A DNA stretch of 6,820 nt from Ruminococcus sp. UBA1366 (GCA_002306005.1 DBRO01000122.1:8874-15693); one strand, 5' to 3'; shown: positions 1 to 6,202, counted from the first letter of the stretch. A program made the numbers and translations. The notes: generated by a model not told the origin, from the sequence alone.

Positions 1-1068
1 CCCTTCCGGTGCCGGATAATTCCCCTCCGTCATCCCCGCGGGAATCACCACCTCCGCCGCATTTCCGGCATAGGTTTTTCCGGCAAATGGATACACAGCA
101 TACACCCGATACCGGTTTTCCGCCTGCGGGGAATACTGCACCTGCATCGTCGTATCAGCTGTTTCACCGAGAAGCGTTTCCTTGCCGGTTGCCGCATTGA
201 TTTGCTTTACCTGATAGGCTTTTGCAAACCGCACCGGATCCCATACCAGTTCGGCATTTTGCACACCGGTAATTTCATATTCCAGACAATCCGGCGTTTC
301 CGGCAAAATTGCATATCGTACATTTAAATCCACACTGCCGCTGATGCCGGATACACTCGCCGATGAAGTAAACTGCCACATATTATAAAAGCCTGCATAG
401 GTGGTGTTGGTGGTATAATGCGCCAGCCAAATCTCATAATCCTCACCCAGTGCCTCTCCGTCGATGGCGGTTTCAAACCAATTCTTGTTCGTATAAATTC
501 CTGCATCATAGCCGGCAGATTCAATCCGTTCGGCAAACGCCCTGCAAAGCGCGGTTTTTTCTGCCTTGCTGAGCTTTGCTGAATCCAACCTACCCGTATC
601 GTAGGTTACTTCTTCAATATCATAATATACCGGCAGCGTGATCGCAAAACCCTTGAGATTCTTAATACATAAATCCGCTTCTGCCGCGGCTTCTTTGGTG
701 TTTACCGCCTGCGTGTAGAAATACACCCCGACTTCCAAGCCCGCATCCAATGCACCTTGAATATTCTTGCGGTAGTTGTCATCCACGACTAAATTTCCCG
801 TGCTGCCGTACCCGCGAAACCCCAGCCGGATAATGGCGTATTTTATGCCGGCTTTCTTGACCTTGGCCCAGTCGATTTCCTCCTGATATCGAGAAACATC
901 CACACCGTAAATTGCATCATAGCCGGAAAGCGCTTTACTTGCTGTTGGCACAGTAACCCCATATTTCGTTGCCGCCTTGGCACTGATTTGCGAAAACAGC
1001 CCCACCGCCAGCACAAGCGCCGCCAGCAGCGCCGTAAACAGTCGCGAAAAACGTTTGATCTTCGTCAA
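1..1068 (-). CDS. Secreted GH25 lysozyme with C-terminal Fn3-like domain (3' end outside window)
   Basis: Family GH25 muramidases cleave the MurNAc-GlcNAc bond of peptidoglycan outside the cell. Residues 1-32 form a signal peptide: basic MTKIKRFSR, a hydrophobic Ala/Leu core, and a likely cleavage site after AKA. The GH25 domain covers about 52-255. It shows GVDVSRYQ (Asp57), YYDIEE with the DxE catalytic pair Asp150/Glu152, GIYTNKNWF, and the closing MWQFTSS...GISGSVDLN block. Residues about 257-343 resemble a fibronectin type III domain (LVWDPVRFAKAYQV, YRVYAVYPFAGKTY). The frame is open to position 1, so 356 residues are visible and the C terminus is missing. The start is a TTG at 1068: an in-frame stop lies about 20 codons upstream, no ATG or GTG lies between, and AAAGGGA sits 11 bases before it. 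It is transcribed away from the C39/GGDEF-EAL operon. A cell-wall remodelling role is more likely than a phage lysin, because no phage genes are nearby and it has its own signal peptide. Confidence 0.93.
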   Translation of the reverse strand, partial: MTKIKRFSRLFTALLAALVLAVGLFSQISAKAATKYGVTVPTASKALSGYDAIYGVDVSRYQEEIDWAKVKKAGIKYAIIRLGFRGYGSTGNLVVDDNYRKNIQGALDAGLEVGVYFYTQAVNTKEAAAEADLCIKNLKGFAITLPVYYDIEEVTYDTGRLDSAKLSKAEKTALCRAFAERIESAGYDAGIYTNKNWFETAIDGEALGEDYEIWLAHYTTNTTYAGFYNMWQFTSSASVSGISGSVDLNVRYAILPETPDCLEYEITGVQNAELVWDPVRFAKAYQVKQINAATGKETLLGETADTTMQVQYSPQAENRYRVYAVYPFAGKTYAGNAAEVVIPAGMTEGNYPAPEG

Positions 1069-1079
1069 TCTTCTTCCCG

Positions 1080-1086
1080 TCCCTTT
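1080..1086 (-). promoter_or_regulatory. Ribosome binding site supporting the TTG start of the lysozyme gene
   Basis: AAAGGGA on the minus strand lies 11 bases before the TTG at 1068. It supports TTG as the initiator, since no other start codon is available in frame before the upstream stop. Confidence 0.55.
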
Positions 1087-1123
1087 CTTTTTGCATATGA
1101 AAACTACGATGCGTTATACGTTA

Positions 1124-1152
1124 ATAGTACAAAAAAACGCACAAAAAGTCAA
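1124..1152 (-). promoter_or_regulatory. Sigma-A promoter of the GH25 lysozyme gene
   Basis: On the minus strand the -35 box is TTGACT (1152-1147) and the -10 box is TACTAT (1129-1124), separated by exactly 17 bases. Transcription would start near 1117, giving a leader of about 50 bases before the TTG start. The spacer is T-rich. The sequence CGTTATACGTTA, a short direct repeat at 1112-1123, lies between the -10 box and the likely start site and could be a regulator contact. Confidence 0.75.
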
Positions 1153-1216
1153 GCAATCTGCACGCTTTTCCAAAAAAACCGCAAAATCTATGTAAAATAT
1201 CATAAAAATACTGTAA

Positions 1217-1236
1217 TTTTACGGTCTTGCGTAAAA
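1217..1236. promoter_or_regulatory. Inverted repeat, candidate operator between the divergent promoters
   Basis: TTTTACG and CGTAAAA form a perfect 7-bp inverted repeat around a 6-base centre (GTCTTG). A further GTAAAAT lies at 1192-1198 and pairs as an inverted repeat with ATTTTAC at 1216-1222, so the hexamer GTAAAA occurs three times in 46 bases. The centre is about 85 bases upstream of the predicted operon start and about 110 upstream of the lysozyme start, a usual place for an activator or shared regulator. It is not a terminator, because no gene ends nearby. The binding protein is unknown. Confidence 0.4.
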
Positions 1237-1275
1237 ATTTTTCTATTTATAACGGCTGTTTTTTGCGAATTTTTG

Positions 1276-1304
1276 TTGACGGAACAAAGCATTTATGTTA
1301 CAAT
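1276..1304 (+). promoter_or_regulatory. Sigma-A promoter of the C39 / GGDEF-EAL / solute-binding operon
   Basis: The -35 box is TTGACG (1276-1281) and the -10 box is TACAAT (1299-1304), with a 17-base spacer. A TG at 1296-1297, one base before the -10 box, makes it an extended -10 promoter. Transcription would start near 1311, leaving a leader of about 88 bases. The spacer shares GGAACAAA and TTTATG with the promoter at 6129-6157. Confidence 0.78.
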
Positions 1305-1320
1305 TAAATTAATAGTACTT

Positions 1321-1335
1321 TTCCCGTGTGGGGAA
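1321..1335 (+). other. Short hairpin near the 5' end of the operon leader
   Basis: TTCCC and GGGAA form a 5-bp stem around a GTGTG loop, about 10 bases after the predicted transcription start. It has no following U-run, so it is not an intrinsic terminator. It could protect the 5' end of the mRNA or be incidental. Confidence 0.3.
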
Positions 1336-1349
1336 GCCTGCGGAATTGT

Positions 1350-1367
1350 GAACATAACGGAACATAA
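1350..1367 (+). repeat. Two GAACATAA direct repeats in the operon leader
   Basis: GAACATAA occurs at 1350-1357 and again at 1360-1367, exactly 10 bases apart. The pair lies inside the predicted leader, 15 bases before the AAAAGGA ribosome binding site. It may be a protein or RNA-binding site, but nothing else in the window shows what would bind. Confidence 0.45.
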
Positions 1368-1381
1368 AAGGAATACAGAGC

Positions 1382-1388
1382 AAAAGGA
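1382..1388 (+). promoter_or_regulatory. Ribosome binding site deciding the start of the C39-like gene
   Basis: AAAAGGA lies 10 bases before the ATG at 1399. This decides for that ATG over the in-frame TTG at 1390 (too close to the site) and the GTG at 1348 (no clear site). Starts further upstream would lie at or before the promoter. Confidence 0.65.
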
Positions 1389-1398
1389 CTTGTTTGCC

Positions 1399-2175
1399 AT
1401 GCGTTTCTTTTCCCGATCTTACCGGATTCCGGGCGTAATCCCCATTGATCAATATTCCCAACAAGGCGGGCCGGGGCTGCCTACGGGCTGCGAAATGACC
1501 GCCGCCGCCGTGCTGCTGAACTTTTACGGATTGGATGCAACAAAAAACCAGCTGGCACGGGACTTTTTACGGAAGGCCCCGGCGGGTAGGGCCGATCCGG
1601 ATTACGCCTTTCTTGGCAATCCCGAAACCGACGATAACAGCTTTGGGGTTTATGCACCCGCTGCGGCAATGACTATGGAACGCTTTCTGCGGGTAAAACA
1701 TCCACAAGCCGCAAACCGTGTCCGGATTTTTTTACATACCGCAAGAAAATCCAATGCGGGAAACATTCCGTTTACCCGCACCACCCTCTGTAACCCCTTG
1801 CGCTGGCGTAAAATGAAAAAATATTTGCGTGCCGGCACGCCCTTAATGGTCTGGATGACCCTGCATGCAGCAAAACCAGCCGTTTCGCACACATTCCTGC
1901 TCAACCGCGGCACCCGTTATACCGCGCCCGGCTGGGGAAAATACCTTGTGAAATGGATCGCACCGCAGCATTGTGCCGTACTTTGCGGCTATGAAAAAAA
2001 ACACCTGCTGGTCTGCGATGTTGCCGGCGGCGTGATTCGTTCTGTTCCCAAAGCCGCGTTTTTACGCGGATACCGTGCGCTGGGCGCACAATGCATCCGA
2101 CTGGAAGTCCCCGTATTTTCAAACACCATGAAAGCCCGACAAGATGAAAATCTCTGCAAAGAAGGTTTGCTGTGA
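1399..2175 (+). CDS. C39-like cysteine peptidase family protein, no visible signal peptide
   Basis: This 258-residue protein fits the C39-like papain-fold family (Peptidase_C39_2 type). LPTGCEMTAAAVLLNFYG carries the expected nucleophile Cys31, with Gln18 a possible oxyanion residue. The block DPDYAFLGNPETDDNSFGVYAP (about 67-87) and LRAGTPLMVWMT (143-154) match the family pattern. QHCAVLCGYEKKHLLVCDVAGG supplies His191 and Asp207, where many relatives have DPL. All catalytic positions are therefore present and the length is normal for a single domain. Family members are usually exported, but the N terminus (MRFFSRSYRIPGVIP) has no hydrophobic core or lipobox, so it may act in the cytoplasm or leave by a non-classical route. 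It is the first gene of the operon, and its TGA overlaps the next GTG by 4 bases. The substrate is unknown; peptidase activity is inferred from the residues only, and a non-proteolytic amidase or transferase role is possible. Confidence 0.85.
   Translation: MRFFSRSYRIPGVIPIDQYSQQGGPGLPTGCEMTAAAVLLNFYGLDATKNQLARDFLRKAPAGRADPDYAFLGNPETDDNSFGVYAPAAAMTMERFLRVKHPQAANRVRIFLHTARKSNAGNIPFTRTTLCNPLRWRKMKKYLRAGTPLMVWMTLHAAKPAVSHTFLLNRGTRYTAPGWGKYLVKWIAPQHCAVLCGYEKKHLLVCDVAGGVIRSVPKAAFLRGYRALGAQCIRLEVPVFSNTMKARQDENLCKEGLL
2161..2165 (+). promoter_or_regulatory. Ribosome binding site deciding the GTG start of the GGDEF-EAL gene
   Basis: GAAGG, within AAAGAAGG, lies 6 bases before GTG at 2172 and inside the last codons of the peptidase gene. 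It favours the GTG over the first in-frame ATG at 2223 and implies translational coupling. Confidence 0.65.
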
Positions 2176-4745
2176 AAAAGAATCGGAATCTACGTACATT
2201 GCCCTATCGGTTGAATCGTTGGATGAGCAATGTTCGCATTAAAAATAAAATCCTATTGATTTTTCTCATTGGCATTATTCTGCCGGTGATTACTGTGCTT
2301 TCCATCCTAACCTACGTCAATTACGTCCGCCTAACAGAAATGGAACAGGCGCTGATTGAAGGAGAAGGCAAACGGATCAGCGCGAATTTTATTTCCACAG
2401 TAGAAACCGCAGAACGCCTGGCGGACAGCTATGCCAGTGACAAGGATCTGCTGATGACGTTAGAAACCTACGGCAAGGTAACGGCCAGCAGCATTGAGAA
2501 CGTCCGCGCACTGGACGATGAGGTCCAAAAAGATATTGCTTCCACCGCCGCCGTGCAGGATATTACCGTCTATTACACCAACGAAAATCTCTTTGATTCC
2601 GAACATATGCAAGAACTATCGGCTGAAACCCAAATGGAAAGCTGGTTTTTGTCCTTTATAACCGCAAATAAAAGCGCCATGCTGTTAATGAAAAACACTG
2701 AAACTCCCACCGTGATCTATGTCCAAAAGCTCAATTTGCTGCGCAGTGATTCCGATAATTTACTGGTCATTACGCTTTCCACTGATTATTTAAACAGCCT
2801 GTGTGATTCCGAACTATTTACCGATACGGATAACTATTTCTTTTTAGAATACCTAGGTACGGTTGCCGCCGCCGCAAACGGACGTACTGTAAGCGGCGGG
2901 GATTACAGCACCTCCGGTGTGTATAATTCCGCAATAAACAAAAATCCCCTGCTTTCCGGCTGGGTACTGCGCGCCTATGATAAGGAACACGTCCTATCGA
3001 ATGTCATAGTCCGCAGTATTGGGATAACCGCCGCGCTGGTGCTGGCGGTGCTGTTTATCAGCTTTCTGGCATTCATTACCTTATCACGCTCCATTATCAA
3101 ACGCTTGATGATCCTCTCCGGACATATCCGCAGCGCCGGCACAGATGAACTAAACATCATCACGGAACGCATGGGTAGGGACGAAATTGGTGAAATTGCC
3201 CAGCAATACAACCATATGGTGGTGCGCACCAGTCAACTGATGATCCAACTGCGGCGTTCCAACGAAAATGTCAGCGAATTACTTTCCGCCAAAACGGAAG
3301 CTTATTCCCGGCTTTCCCGCGTGAATGCAGAGCTTGCCGAGGCAAACGAGGAGCTGCAAACTTCTCTTTCAGAAATCAGCAACCGCGATGAGCAAATCCA
3401 ATCCCTTGCCTTTGTGGATACCCTCACCGGGCTGGCAAACCGCTATGCCATTACGGTTTATATCAAAAATATTTTCCAAACCTGCGAGGATAATTTCATC
3501 GGCGGCATTGCATTTTTGGATATCGATGACTTTAAGTACATTAACGATGCCTACGGACACGATATCGGCGATGAAGTCATCAAGAACGTGGGTACCATTC
3601 TCAGCGGCATTATCACCGAGGATATCCGCGTGGCGCGTATGGGCGGCGATGAATTTTTGATTTTCTTCGGAAATTGCAGCGAGGCACAGATTTTCCCCGT
3701 CTGCGAAAAAATTCGCACCCAAATGCGCGGTGCGATTGTGATCGAATCCATCAGCTTCTACATTAGCATTAGTATTGGCATTGCCCTGTATCCCAGCCAG
3801 GGCTTTACCATGCACGAACTGGTGAAAAAAGCGGATATTGCCCTGTACCGTGCCAAGGAACGCGGCAAGGACCGCACTGTGGTCTTTGATGCGGATATGA
3901 ACCAGCAGTTGGAACACAAGCTGCGCTTGCACGAACTCATCATGCAGGTTTCCAAAACCCACAGCTTTTATTTGAAATACCAACCGTATTTTGCGGCAGC
4001 CAGTGGCGAACTCGTCGGCTGCGAGGCGCTGATTCGCTGGCATAAGGACCGGGGACTGGATATTTCCCCCTATGAACTGATAAAAAATGCTGAGGAAATC
4101 GGCTTGATTATCGAACTGGGAGAATGGATTTTCACCCAGGCCTGTCTATTTGCCAAGCGCATAAACCGCAACAGCAACCGAATCATTCCGGTTTCCGTGA
4201 ACATTTCTGTCATGCAACTCATGCATGCGGACTTCTTTGAACGCATTGCGGGCATCATTGATCAGTATGCCATTGATCCCAAGTATATCTGTCTGGAAAT
4301 GACCGAAACTGTGCTGATGAATTCCATTGAGAAGGGTTCGTATATTATCCACAAGCTGCGGGCGCTGGGCTTTAGCATTTCACTGGATGATTTCGGCACA
4401 GGTTATTCTTCGTTAAAGTACTTTAAGGATCTGCCCATTACTACGCTGAAAATCGACAAAGCATTTATCGACCATATTGCCGAAAACGAATACGACCGTC
4501 AACTTGTTAGCACCATGATCCATTTGGCACACAATAAGCATCTTTCTGTCATTGCCGAAGGCGTGGAAACGCCCGTGCAGCGCGAAGCGCTAATCAACCT
4601 AGGCTGCGACCATATTCAAGGTTATCTGTTCAGCAAACCCGTTACCGGCGATATGCTGGAGAAAATGATTCAGAGATCCCATCCCGCAAAACATTCGTCC
4701 GCTGCTTCCGCTGAGAAAAACAGCGCCAAAGAGGAAAATTTATGA
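2172..4745 (+). CDS. Membrane GGDEF-EAL c-di-GMP synthase/phosphodiesterase with extracytoplasmic sensor and HAMP
   Basis: The 857-residue protein has a membrane segment at about 27-50, an extracytoplasmic region of about 230 residues (51-280, possibly Cache-like), a second membrane segment at about 282-305, HAMP (about 303-356), a helical linker rich in Glu/Gln/Ser (357-412), GGDEF (about 413-573) and EAL (about 583-835). The GGDEF domain makes c-di-GMP; its motif GGDEF (491-495) and metal residue Asp450 are intact. The RxxD inhibitory site is absent: the corresponding residues are TEDI (482-485). The EAL domain, which hydrolyses c-di-GMP, keeps Glu618 (EAL), Asn677, Glu709, Asp739-Asp740 (DDFGTGYSSL), Lys760, Glu796 and Gln816, so both activities look possible. 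The start is GTG with a 4-base overlap with the peptidase stop, and a 4-base ATGA overlap joins it to the solute-binding gene, which suggests the sensor reads that protein. Which activity dominates cannot be told from sequence. Confidence 0.95.
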   Translation: MKKNRNLRTLPYRLNRWMSNVRIKNKILLIFLIGIILPVITVLSILTYVNYVRLTEMEQALIEGEGKRISANFISTVETAERLADSYASDKDLLMTLETYGKVTASSIENVRALDDEVQKDIASTAAVQDITVYYTNENLFDSEHMQELSAETQMESWFLSFITANKSAMLLMKNTETPTVIYVQKLNLLRSDSDNLLVITLSTDYLNSLCDSELFTDTDNYFFLEYLGTVAAAANGRTVSGGDYSTSGVYNSAINKNPLLSGWVLRAYDKEHVLSNVIVRSIGITAALVLAVLFISFLAFITLSRSIIKRLMILSGHIRSAGTDELNIITERMGRDEIGEIAQQYNHMVVRTSQLMIQLRRSNENVSELLSAKTEAYSRLSRVNAELAEANEELQTSLSEISNRDEQIQSLAFVDTLTGLANRYAITVYIKNIFQTCEDNFIGGIAFLDIDDFKYINDAYGHDIGDEVIKNVGTILSGIITEDIRVARMGGDEFLIFFGNCSEAQIFPVCEKIRTQMRGAIVIESISFYISISIGIALYPSQGFTMHELVKKADIALYRAKERGKDRTVVFDADMNQQLEHKLRLHELIMQVSKTHSFYLKYQPYFAAASGELVGCEALIRWHKDRGLDISPYELIKNAEEIGLIIELGEWIFTQACLFAKRINRNSNRIIPVSVNISVMQLMHADFFERIAGIIDQYAIDPKYICLEMTETVLMNSIEKGSYIIHKLRALGFSISLDDFGTGYSSLKYFKDLPITTLKIDKAFIDHIAENEYDRQLVSTMIHLAHNKHLSVIAEGVETPVQREALINLGCDHIQGYLFSKPVTGDMLEKMIQRSHPAKHSSAASAEKNSAKEENL
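4731..4735 (+). promoter_or_regulatory. Ribosome binding site of the solute-binding protein gene
   Basis: GAGGA lies 6 bases before the ATG at 4742, inside the end of the GGDEF-EAL gene. It supports the overlapping ATGA start and coupled translation. Confidence 0.7.
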
Positions 4746-6061
4746 GGACTTACAAACGCATTTTTGCCGCTGCGCTGACTGTCATTACAGCAGCTGGATT
4801 GGTTTCCTGTATGCAGACCGGAAAAAACGCTTCCAAAACAGAAACCACAACACCCAATACCGGCACAACCCTCACCTTCGGTTTAAATGAATCCGCCTGT
4901 CCGGACAGCGGCATTCTGCAAAGCCTTGCGCAGGATTATTATGAAGAATCGGGCGTGCAAATTGCGTTTACCGTTGTGCCGGATGCCCAGTGGCGGGATG
5001 TGATCCAGTCCCAACTTTCTGCCGGTATCGCGCCGGATATTTTTGCGCTGGATACCAACCCCGTTTCGCTCAACGAAATGATTGCGCTGGACGAACACTG
5101 TATGGATTTAAGCAGTGAAGAATTTGTCGGGCGCATGACAGAGGACGCACGCGCTTCGGTTACTTATGGCGATAAAATCTACGGGATTACGTTCCCGGGG
5201 AACAAAATCTGGGTGTATTCCTACAACAAAGAGATTTTTGCGGATCTCAATCTCACCGCGCCCGCCAATTACGCGGAATTCAAAACCGTGTGCCAAACCA
5301 TTCTCGACAGCGGCACTACGCCCATTTGGGAGTCAACCCGTTCCGGCTGGCACCAAGCACTGCCTTTGTTTGAACTCGGCCCGTACTACCAAGCACAGGA
5401 TGCCGACTTATATGCGGACTTAAACGCCAACACACTGGATATTGCGGATGTTTCCGGCATGAAAACCGTGCTGGAACAACTGCTGGAATGCTATCAGGCA
5501 GGCTATTTTGGTGAAAATCTGTTTGAAAATCAACTGGACGGCGATGTGGACGCACTTGGCACCGGACAAGTCGCCATGACGCTGGAGGAACTGGGTTTTC
5601 CGGAAAAGGTGATTGCCCAATATCCTGAAATGGACGGCAAGATCGGTATTTTCCTTATGCCGTGGGCGGATAACAACATTGCGGGCGTGAATCCCGCCTC
5701 CAATGCGTATTTTGGAAATGCCAACAGCGAAAATAAAGAGGAAATCCTTGAATTTTTCCGTTTTCTTGCCCGGCACGAAAACCTCCAAAAACGCATAGAC
5801 GGCGACCCAGAGGCGGTTTCTATCTGCTGGCCGGAAATCGAAAGCCGGATTCCGCAGGAATATATGGACTATCTCGCGCAGTTTGAAACCGGCAGAGTGA
5901 TGCAAATCGAAGTGAAATACATCGACGACCAGTGGATGGATGTCGGGATTGATATTGAAAAAATGTTCGCCGGCTCGATGACACCGGAGGAAGTTTTACA
6001 AAATATGTCCATCCGCCGCGCGGAATACGCCGTTCTACGCGAAGATCCCGCATGGAAGTAG
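4742..6061 (+). CDS. Extracellular solute-binding lipoprotein (family 1-like, sugar-type), no transporter genes adjacent
   Basis: This 439-residue protein has a lipoprotein signal peptide: basic MRTYKR, a hydrophobic stretch, and lipobox LVSC with lipid-bearing Cys23. A Thr/Asn-rich linker follows (about 24-45). The rest reads as a family 1 ABC solute-binding protein of the sugar type: LTFGLNES opening strand, AQWRDVIQSQLSAGIAPDIFALD, YGDKIYGITFPGNKIWVYSYNKEIF (the usual hinge region), TGQVAMTLE, and NKEEILEFFRFL near the C terminus. Such proteins normally deliver a ligand to MalF/MalG-type permeases, but none is encoded here: upstream is a GGDEF-EAL gene overlapping by 4 bases, and downstream is a kinase with its own promoter. 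I infer a sensory role, handing ligand state to the GGDEF-EAL protein's outer region. It might instead serve a transporter encoded elsewhere. The ligand cannot be named from sequence; the Trp/Tyr-rich makeup would fit a carbohydrate. Confidence 0.9.
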   Translation: MRTYKRIFAAALTVITAAGLVSCMQTGKNASKTETTTPNTGTTLTFGLNESACPDSGILQSLAQDYYEESGVQIAFTVVPDAQWRDVIQSQLSAGIAPDIFALDTNPVSLNEMIALDEHCMDLSSEEFVGRMTEDARASVTYGDKIYGITFPGNKIWVYSYNKEIFADLNLTAPANYAEFKTVCQTILDSGTTPIWESTRSGWHQALPLFELGPYYQAQDADLYADLNANTLDIADVSGMKTVLEQLLECYQAGYFGENLFENQLDGDVDALGTGQVAMTLEELGFPEKVIAQYPEMDGKIGIFLMPWADNNIAGVNPASNAYFGNANSENKEEILEFFRFLARHENLQKRIDGDPEAVSICWPEIESRIPQEYMDYLAQFETGRVMQIEVKYIDDQWMDVGIDIEKMFAGSMTPEEVLQNMSIRRAEYAVLREDPAWK

Positions 6062-6072
6062 AAAGCACTGTA

Positions 6073-6104
6073 CCGCAATTTCACCAAATTTTGGCGGAAA
6101 TTTT
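6073..6104 (+). terminator. Weak possible terminator after the operon
   Basis: CCGC (6073-6076) pairs with GCGG (6094-6097), and AATTT (6077-6081) with AAATT (6086-6090), leaving a 3-base bulge; TTTT follows at 6101-6104. The stem is imperfect and the T-run short, so termination may be partial. Its position, 11 bases after the solute-binding stop and before a new promoter, is right for an operon end. Confidence 0.35.
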
Positions 6105-6128
6105 CTATGCATATTCCGTGAATTTGTG

Positions 6129-6157
6129 TTTACACAGGAACAAATTTATGCTATACT
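6129..6157 (+). promoter_or_regulatory. Sigma-A promoter of the cytidylate-kinase-like gene
   Basis: The -35 box is TTTACA (6129-6134) and the -10 box is TATACT (6152-6157), with a 17-base spacer and an extended TG at 6149-6150. Transcription would start near 6164, about 40 bases before the ATG. The spacer shares GGAACAAA and TTTATG with the operon promoter at 1276-1304. Confidence 0.8.
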
Positions 6158-6187
6158 AATGATAGAAACCCGTATTTCACCCAACAG

Positions 6188-6194
6188 AAAGGAG
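6188..6194 (+). promoter_or_regulatory. Ribosome binding site of the cytidylate-kinase-like gene
   Basis: AAAGGAG lies 8 bases before the ATG at 6203, the strongest such site in the window, and fixes that start. Confidence 0.8.
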
Positions 6195-6202
6195 TGCGCA
6201 GT

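Larger units (their letters stand above)
1069..1398. other. Divergent intergenic control region
   Basis: This 330-base AT-rich stretch separates the leftward lysozyme gene from the rightward operon. It holds one predicted sigma-A promoter for each direction, with -35 boxes about 124 bases apart. Between them lie a TTTTACG-N6-CGTAAAA inverted repeat and a series of A or T tracts spaced near 10.5 bases or its multiples. The rightward leader (about 1311-1398) holds a short hairpin and two GAACATAA repeats. I see no RNA gene and no match to the conserved core of c-di-GMP riboswitches. An open plus-strand frame runs through the region into the peptidase gene, but it crosses that gene's own promoter and is not taken as coding. 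Confidence 0.8.

Noticed and set aside
1130..1186. Imperfect direct repeats starting CAAAAAAAC at 1130 and 1171.
   Set aside because: They are mostly A-runs and are better explained by the general A-tract pattern of the region.
1121..1318. The 10-mer TTAATAGTAC occurs at 1121-1130 and 1309-1318, the first copy covering the lysozyme -10 box.
   Set aside because: The second copy has no matching -35 box on the minus strand, and one shared AT-rich 10-mer in a region this AT-rich can occur by chance.
988..1398. In-frame extension of the C39-like gene upstream to an ATG at 988, including a hydrophobic stretch encoded around 1230-1300 that resembles a membrane segment.
   Set aside because: It overlaps the well-supported lysozyme gene on the other strand, runs through the operon's own -35 and -10 boxes, has basic/low-complexity composition unlike the rest of the protein, and the ATG at 1399 has a good ribosome binding site.
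1311..1398. Possible c-di-GMP riboswitch in the operon leader, attractive because a GGDEF-EAL gene lies downstream.
   Set aside because: At about 88 bases it lacks the conserved core elements of class I or class II c-di-GMP riboswitches and shows only a 5-bp hairpin.
3369..4043. Long 224-codon open frame on the minus strand inside the GGDEF-EAL gene.
   Set aside because: It is antisense to a conserved coding region, has no recognisable domain and no ribosome binding site I could support; it is a shadow of the codon pattern of the real gene.
5420..5905. 161-codon open frame on the minus strand inside the solute-binding gene.
   Set aside because: Antisense to a clear coding region and without recognisable features; a shadow frame.
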